Assembly (NCBI GenBank): GCA_964559355.1
Contig: CAZLHQ010000029.1
Location: forward strand, 1 to 27,351
Direction of reading: 5' to 3'
From: JAEUMD01 sp964559355
Lineage (GTDB): Bacteria > Pseudomonadota > Alphaproteobacteria > Rhizobiales > Hyphomicrobiaceae
Length of the DNA: 27,351 nt
Shown: piece by piece, positions 22,695 through 27,351 of the stretch
Layout of the letters: the number at the start of each line of letters is the position of its first letter
Position numbering within the stretch: position 1 is the stretch's first letter
The notes under the pieces: generated by a model
Told to the model about the DNA's origin: nothing
Databases searched by the model: none
Seen by the model: only the letters and a program-made list of their open reading frames with translations
Position numbers and translations under genes: made by a program

Positions 22695-22709
22695 TCGAGC
22701 GCTATTCTT

Positions 22710-22745
22710 GCAGCCCCATGCGATATGGGGCTGCTCTTTTCTTCT
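22710..22745 (+). terminator. Rho-independent terminator after the small membrane protein gene
   Basis: A perfect 10-bp stem, GCAGCCCCAT (22710-22719) with ATGGGGCTGC (22725-22734), is followed by TCTTTTCTTCT. It lies between convergent genes; on the minus strand no T-run follows, so it mainly serves the plus-strand gene. Confidence 0.85.
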
Positions 22746-25700
22746 AATCACGTCTTTCCAGAACCCCGGAGAAGGCAGCCAGCCCTACACCAATCACAAC
22801 AAAGCCGATCGTCAGTTCGAAGAGATATAATGCATAGGCAAAAAATCCCCACGTGATCGGAAGTCCCCTTTGTACCTTGGCTTCGCACTGCGGACGGTCA
22901 GGCATCGACCCGCCGAGATCCGTCTGTTGACCTGGCCACCCAAAGTCCCTTTTTATTGTTCGCCAACAGGTAGATAAATCACCGCCAAGTTCGTGCCACT
23001 CAAGCCGGCAGATGCAGGCATGCGAGGTATTTACAGTCCAGGCGCTCTGGTATCCAAGGTCGACAAACGGTATAAGTACATCTAGAGAGTAGGCCGCTGC
23101 ATTGAATGCAGGATACGTCTCACCAGCTAGACCTGGCTTTGACTGCGAATACGAGTGCACTCCGTTTCGTACAAACAAGCTTTTCTCTGCGCAATACTTC
23201 TCATTGCAGCCAAACCAATCGGCTCCGGACCACAATACCGCGAAAGAAGCCCAAAATATTGTTGCGGCAATGACAGATCTAAATGGCCGATGCCCGAAAT
23301 AAGCTAGACGGCCAAGCCATCTCGCGATAAATCGATTCTGACGACTGGTGTGTCTTGATTTTGCTTGTCGCCGCCGTCGGATAGCGTCGATTTCGCGCGC
23401 GCTCTCGAAGTAACCTTGACTAGAAAGTCTCTCGCTAAGTTGGATCCAAGGCTCTGGCAAGAACCCATGACACCCTCCTTCCTCCCAATAACCCCTCCAC
23501 TGCCTCTCAAGCCATGAAGTTCGCGCATCAACTATCTCATTGGGACTTGACCCTCCGCGACCTCCGTCAAGCGGAATATCCGTATCGTCCCGAACCCCAC
23601 TGATCCGCACTAAATAATCATAGCGGAATTGATTGAGTATGAGCCGCTCGTAATAAGCACCACCCGCCCGCGGCCAAGCATCCCGATCGTCGTCGAAACT
23701 TGCAGCGTGGCACTGCGTCAGATCGACAATTCCAAGAGGTCGATTCCGCACACCGACGGGCATAACCAGAGATCGAGCAGAAACAGCCTTTAGACTTAGC
23801 GCCGTATGAAAGTCGGAAGACTGCTTGAGCTTTCGCAACTCGTCACCCTCCACTGAAAGAAACAACTTGTGGCTATGCATCGCAGAGTAGGCACTGGCGA
23901 GCCGCGCCCCTTTCAGGCGCAGCGCGCCCTTAAAGTTGGATCGGTCGAAAACGGCGTTACCGAAAAGTTCCGCATCTTCGTCAATGATTAAAGAATTCTC
24001 AAATGAGCAATTATAAGCTTCGACAGATCCCTTCTCAGAACCAATAATTGTGATCTTGGACAAATCGATCAGTTTGCCCAATCGTCCATCGGTGAGTCTG
24101 AGAGTTCCATACAAAATAGCCCCACCTGAAAGATCAACTTCCCCCCCAATCGAGCATCCATAGAGAACCCATGAATAAACCCCGCCGAAAATACAGGCCC
24201 CGCAGCCACTGACCTCTCCAACAATCTCTGCATGTGCGGCTGTAACATGGCCGTACGCTCGCACCTTGTCGAGTTCCCAACTTCCGAACTGGGCTCTTAT
24301 CGCGAGAAAGCTCGAATCGATAGCGCTTACGATCCACGTCGATTGAAAAGATACTTTCCCGCCAACGCGAGATCTGCAGAAATCCACCAATCCTCCTATG
24401 AGGCCCTTGACGCAGATTAAGTCACCTTTGAACTTAGCATCCTCCGCATTGATTGACTTCCCGCCGCCCACCTCAATGTACTTTAATTCTACACCATCTT
24501 CGAAACTGACGGTATGCAAACTGGCCGAAAGAGCCACTAGCTCTCTAGCGCTGAATAAGCCGTTGATCAGCGTATTGCGGAAGCGAATCTCTCCGACAAT
24601 ATAACTACCTTTGAGATTGCAGCCTCGATCGATCCTTGCGTTCTCTGCATTGATCGCGACGAGAGTGCGACTCACTTTTCCCTTGCGTTTCGAAACTCGA
24701 TTAAGTGTGCTGCGCTGAAATAATGCGTTTGACCCTCGAAACCAATTCTTTATGTCAGGCAACTGGTAATCACTGTTTGTCCAAACACGCTTCTTAAAAT
24801 CGACGGGCGGGTTTTTCAACTCCGCGGCCGCATCAATGCGAATACCAATTGCTGCGAGCCTTCCGCGAATCTTGCAGCCCGCCAAGTTCAGCCTCGAAAA
24901 GCTCGTGAATCGATCATTTCCACTACTGGGTTCGTGTTTCTTGGGAGTGCCCAGAAGGACATCTCCGGTAATGAGCGAACCTGCAAGCGTTAGCAACTCC
25001 GCGTTGCAGCCCTCGGCCACAAAATCGCCGTATATTCTGCTGCTCTGCAACTTGCACGCACCTGCGATATTGGCTCTTCTAAGGGAAAAATTGCCAGCGA
25101 CGATGAGGCCTGCGCCTTGGATGCAGGGTTTCGACGCTGGCCCTGCTGGAGGCTTAACAGTGATCGCATCTGCGTTAAATCCTCCGAGAAATTTCGCACT
25201 GCGGATTGATAAGTGGCCATAAATAGTCGAGCGCCCGTCGGCCGATGGGTCGGAAACTGCGCAACCACTTATATTTGCGGAGCCGATAACTCTAGCGTGA
25301 TCGAGCACAATGCTCTTTGGAGCGTGACTACTCCCGAATGTCGATCCGCGCAGATCAAGTCGCAATATCCGCGCTGCGGGGAAGCGGACATCACCTTTTA
25401 CTTTAGACTGGGAAATAAAGCAGTCGGTTGCTATCGTGGCGCTGTCCAGCACTAAGCTGCCATTTATTTCGCAACCTTTAAATATCAGGCCATGCAGCAG
25501 AGAGCGCTTTGCCGTAAAAGCTTTATCGTCCCAATCGGGGGATCGCTGGGCTTCGGCGCCGTTTGAAGCAATAAGGACGCAACAGTAAAGTTCTAAAGTG
25601 AAAGTCGTGCGAATATCATCTAGGTCGACGTGTCCAACAATATCAATGCCTTTCAGAACTATCGGTACGCGTCGGTGGTTTTCAGCCAAAGCCCTTAGTA

Positions 25701-25854
25701 GCTTTGCAAGCAACGCTCCGGACAGCTTCGTCGAGCTTTCGCGCGGGATACTAATTAACCTAGCATCAAATGTGTCTTTGTCAGTGACGCCGCCACTACT
25801 GAGCGCCTCCCACACTGCTTTCTCTTCTGCCGTTAGCGGGACTGAAGCGGACAT
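22744..25854 (-). CDS. Large beta-helix-like repeat protein with C-terminal membrane domain
   Basis: A 1,036-residue protein. From about residue 60 to 700 it shows short hydrophobic repeats of the type LxLxxAxIxGxLxxxG (for example INGSLVLDSATIATDCFIS, LNLAGCKIRGRLAAIGIRI, IGGEVDLSGGAILYGTLRL), as in pentapeptide-like right-handed beta-helices. After a charged linker with ERQWRGYWEEGG come a membrane segment (SVIAATIFWASFAVLWSG, about 860-880), a loop with six cysteines including CNEKYC and CIC, and a final hydrophobic hairpin (FFAYALYLFELTIGFVVIG). Similar proteins are annotated loosely as membrane-associated oxidoreductase; no redox motif is visible here. ATG at 25854 is preferred; GTG at 25869 is possible, neither with a good Shine-Dalgarno. 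The gene is AT-richer than its neighbours. Function unknown. Confidence 0.72.
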   Translation of the reverse strand: MSASVPLTAEEKAVWEALSSGGVTDKDTFDARLISIPRESSTKLSGALLAKLLRALAENHRRVPIVLKGIDIVGHVDLDDIRTTFTLELYCCVLIASNGAEAQRSPDWDDKAFTAKRSLLHGLIFKGCEINGSLVLDSATIATDCFISQSKVKGDVRFPAARILRLDLRGSTFGSSHAPKSIVLDHARVIGSANISGCAVSDPSADGRSTIYGHLSIRSAKFLGGFNADAITVKPPAGPASKPCIQGAGLIVAGNFSLRRANIAGACKLQSSRIYGDFVAEGCNAELLTLAGSLITGDVLLGTPKKHEPSSGNDRFTSFSRLNLAGCKIRGRLAAIGIRIDAAAELKNPPVDFKKRVWTNSDYQLPDIKNWFRGSNALFQRSTLNRVSKRKGKVSRTLVAINAENARIDRGCNLKGSYIVGEIRFRNTLINGLFSARELVALSASLHTVSFEDGVELKYIEVGGGKSINAEDAKFKGDLICVKGLIGGLVDFCRSRVGGKVSFQSTWIVSAIDSSFLAIRAQFGSWELDKVRAYGHVTAAHAEIVGEVSGCGACIFGGVYSWVLYGCSIGGEVDLSGGAILYGTLRLTDGRLGKLIDLSKITIIGSEKGSVEAYNCSFENSLIIDEDAELFGNAVFDRSNFKGALRLKGARLASAYSAMHSHKLFLSVEGDELRKLKQSSDFHTALSLKAVSARSLVMPVGVRNRPLGIVDLTQCHAASFDDDRDAWPRAGGAYYERLILNQFRYDYLVRISGVRDDTDIPLDGGRGGSSPNEIVDARTSWLERQWRGYWEEGGCHGFLPEPWIQLSERLSSQGYFESAREIDAIRRRRQAKSRHTSRQNRFIARWLGRLAYFGHRPFRSVIAATIFWASFAVLWSGADWFGCNEKYCAEKSLFVRNGVHSYSQSKPGLAGETYPAFNAAAYSLDVLIPFVDLGYQSAWTVNTSHACICRLEWHELGGDLSTCWRTIKRDFGWPGQQTDLGGSMPDRPQCEAKVQRGLPITWGFFAYALYLFELTIGFVVIGVGLAAFSGVLERRD

Positions 25855-25950
25855 TTCTAGCACCGGCACTAAGGGTTAGCCGTTTAGTAGTATTGAAATC
25901 GTCGAATTTTAAAGAACTCGAGTGTCGGTAATTTCGCAATGGCCTCGAGG

Positions 25951-26232
25951 CTATTGACCCTTCAACAAGCACCAAATCCCGGCGCTGGCGCCACCGGGGG
26001 GGGGCGGGGTTGCGTAATCTACCGAGACCGGGAGACGGCGAAGCGTAGCGCGATCGCCGACCCAGGCCTGGATCTCGGTCTCGAGCCAGCCGACGCGGTG
26101 AGCGCCGATTTGCAGCCTCCTCGGGAACTTGCCAGCCTTCTCTAACCGGAGAACGTGCTGGCGCGTGAATGGGACTATCTCGGAAAGTTCCCGCCACGAG
26201 ATGACCCGTAGCGATCGGACTGTCTGTGCCAT
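25951..26232 (-). CDS. AlpA-family excisionase/regulator
   Basis: A 93-residue protein. ISWRELSEIVPFTRQHVLRLEKAG and FPRRLQIGAHRVGWLETEIQAW (two blocks of one domain) are the classic AlpA/MerR-like DNA-binding fold that controls integrase or excision genes in P4-like elements. The C-terminal tail ATPPPPGGASAG is encoded by a run of nine G on the plus strand (25996-26004) and could vary in length by slippage. The ATG at 26232 starts just before the domain; AGGAGG lies about 20 nt upstream, too far to be ideal. Confidence 0.82.
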   Translation of the reverse strand: MAQTVRSLRVISWRELSEIVPFTRQHVLRLEKAGKFPRRLQIGAHRVGWLETEIQAWVGDRATLRRLPVSVDYATPPPPGGASAGIWCLLKGQ

Positions 26233-26304
26233 GGGCGATGCAGCTCGCTGAACCCTCCTTGTTGGACCCAAACTGAGGTTAGCCGCGTCGGGCGACCGCC
26301 ACAA

Positions 26305-26729
26305 GACTATCCAGCATACTGCATTGCCGCTGTCGCAGTGCGAGGTGTGTTGGGCGGACCACTTGCCCCGCTGGGGAGCTTAGGCAGCGTGTACTGCTTG
26401 CGTTGGTATTAGACTCCGTATCGGTCTTTTCAATTTGAAAGCCCGACCCCCGCCTAAAATTTTGGATAGGGGAGAGCCGGGGTTCGCTGCTGTGCGCAAT
26501 CACAGGCAGCAGGTTCGAGCTTTGGCGACAACGAGCCTCCTGGTGCCGCCAACGATTGTCCACCGCCGCTCCTTGACCGGTTGCCTGCAATACGTAGTGT
26601 GAACGGTAGCTCGCTCCCCTTTGTCGTTGTCAGACTTCCAGCTCGCGATGCCTCGCGAGTTCTCGCCTGCCCGCGAACGCTCAATGTGTCCGCGGCAGGT
26701 TGTTGCAACACACGACAAGGAGAGTGCCG
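26305..26729. other. Intergenic stretch before the small conserved ORF
   Basis: No supported gene. It contains a perfect 7-bp hairpin, CTCGCGA (26642-26648) and TCGCGAG (26653-26659), about 70 bp upstream of the next gene. Confidence 0.4.
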
Positions 26730-26993
26730 ATGGCTGAGACGCCAAAGATGTACCGCGTCTACTCGATCGTTCCGCGCGCCAAACAGGACGACTACTGGCT
26801 CAACATCGGGGTGGCGTTCCCCCATGATGACGGCCAGGGCTTCAACGTGATGCTGCAGTCGCTGCCGATCCCGACAACGGCGGGCGAGTGCAAGATCGTG
26901 CTGCGCGCGTATGACCCGCAAGCGCACAAAGAGGATGAGGACGCCAAGCAGGCCGCCGTCAAGAAACCGCGCACGTCGACCCGCGCCGGCTGA
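26730..26993 (+). CDS. Small conserved-looking protein of mobile elements
   Basis: An 87-residue protein. KMYRVYSIVPRAKQDDYWLN, IGVAFPHDDGQGFNVMLQSL and KIVLRAYDP form a compact beta-rich domain; a basic tail (AVKKPRTSTRAG) follows. I recall similar short proteins in alphaproteobacterial integrative elements, without an assigned function. GGAGA about 6 nt before ATG at 26730 supports the start. It ends at a clear terminator. Confidence 0.72.
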   Translation: MAETPKMYRVYSIVPRAKQDDYWLNIGVAFPHDDGQGFNVMLQSLPIPTTAGECKIVLRAYDPQAHKEDEDAKQAAVKKPRTSTRAG

Positions 26994-27014
26994 GTGGAGC
27001 GGTAATAAACCCGA

Positions 27015-27045
27015 GGCCCGGATCAATTCCGGGCCTTTCTCGTTT
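27015..27045 (+). terminator. Rho-independent terminator
   Basis: GGCCCGGA (27015-27022) pairs with TCCGGGCC (27028-27035) around a 5-nt loop and is followed by TTTCTCGTTT. It terminates the 87-residue ORF. Confidence 0.85.
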
Positions 27046-27131
27046 CTGACGTTCCCCCAATTCACCACGACCGGCGACGCCCGTTGCGGCTCGACTGTTC
27101 CGGCGCGCACACTCAACGCCACCTAGGCTAA

Positions 27132-27151
27132 CCCCTGGGGCATCGCGATGC
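27132..27151. promoter_or_regulatory. Palindromic site upstream of the second alpA-like gene
   Basis: CCCCTGGGG (27132-27140) overlaps by one base the perfect 12-bp palindrome GCATCGCGATGC (27140-27151), 21 nt before the start codon. A dimeric regulator could bind here. Confidence 0.4.
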
Positions 27152-27172
27152 TCCTCAACTGGAGTGTTCGCG

Positions 27173-27351
27173 ATGACTACGAAGCTGCGCCTGCTCTCGA
27201 AGAAACAAGTCCGGGATCTCGTCCTCTACAGCTACGCCCACATCGACCGCCTCGAGAAGGCCGGCCAATTCCCCAAGCGGGTACGGCTCGGCCCCCTGTC
27301 CGTCGTCGAATGCTTTGAGACAGTTGAGTGCGTGCAGGACTGGAGGCTCAG
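27173..27351 (+). CDS. AlpA-family regulator, 3' end outside the window
   Basis: The frame runs open from ATG 27173 to the window end (59 codons). LLSKKQVRDLVLYSYAHIDR, then LEKAGQFPKRVRLGP is the AlpA helix-turn-helix. The following wing (VECFETVECVQDW) is divergent from the usual VGWxESEVxxW. GGAG about 8 nt upstream supports the start. It is a second AlpA-type gene besides 25951-26232, in opposite orientation. Confidence 0.75.
   Translation, partial: MTTKLRLLSKKQVRDLVLYSYAHIDRLEKAGQFPKRVRLGPLSVVECFETVECVQDWRL

Noticed and set aside
26454..27122. 222-codon minus-strand frame
   Set aside because: It covers the opposite strand of the 87-residue ORF and its terminator; the plus-strand gene has a ribosome site and protein-like sequence.

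Overview
The window looks like a high-GC alphaproteobacterial chromosome, most likely of the Bradyrhizobium/Rhodopseudomonas/Afipia group. This is inferred from codon usage and gene types: Mrp-DUF971, Hsp20 followed by DUF1150, and an NDUFA9-like epimerase. No 16S rRNA or other decisive marker is present.

Left part, about 1-11,300, is backbone. It opens with the 3' part of an Mrp/ApbC-DUF971 gene that ends at a strong terminator. A minus-strand group follows, transcribed from about 4,790 down to 1,019: two paralogous small zinc-ribbon proteins, a cysteine-free DsrC/TusE-family protein, a 2Fe-2S/FAD/NAD(P) reductase and an HPP-family membrane protein. Next come an Uup-like ABC-F ATPase, a secreted SnoaL-like protein, a secreted protein of unknown function, an Hsp20 chaperone with a heat-shock-type upstream region, a DUF1150 protein and an NDUFA9-like NAD(P)-binding protein.

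At 11,370-11,454 lies tRNA-Leu(CAG), and everything to its right looks like an integrated element. It starts with a P4-type tyrosine integrase, then the remains of a second integrase joined to a perfect 59-bp copy of the first, then a hicBA toxin-antitoxin pair. A cargo operon follows (MarR-like regulator, Ser/Thr-type protein kinase, TPR-like protein; 13.9-16.9 kb). A plasmid-like module comes next: an HTH/coiled-coil protein, a winged-helix replication-type protein, three tandem 23-bp iteron-like repeats with AT-rich flank, and a 47-aa ORF. A mobilisation pair (TraD/VirD4-like ATPase and a replication-relaxation protein) lies beyond a region with nested inverted repeats. The last part has a small membrane protein convergent with a 1,036-residue AT-richer beta-helix-like membrane protein, two AlpA-type regulators (the second cut by the window end) and a small conserved-looking ORF. 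No copy of the tRNA 3' end was seen further right, so the far attachment site is probably outside the window.

One regulatory habit recurs in the island: several genes (hicB, the marR-like gene, both replication-module genes and the 47-aa ORF) have a -10-like hexamer only 6-8 nt before the start codon and no Shine-Dalgarno sequence, as expected for leaderless mRNAs. The best candidates for something undescribed are the MarR-kinase-TPR operon, the cysteine-free DsrC/zinc-ribbon/reductase cluster and the large beta-helix membrane protein with its small membrane neighbour.
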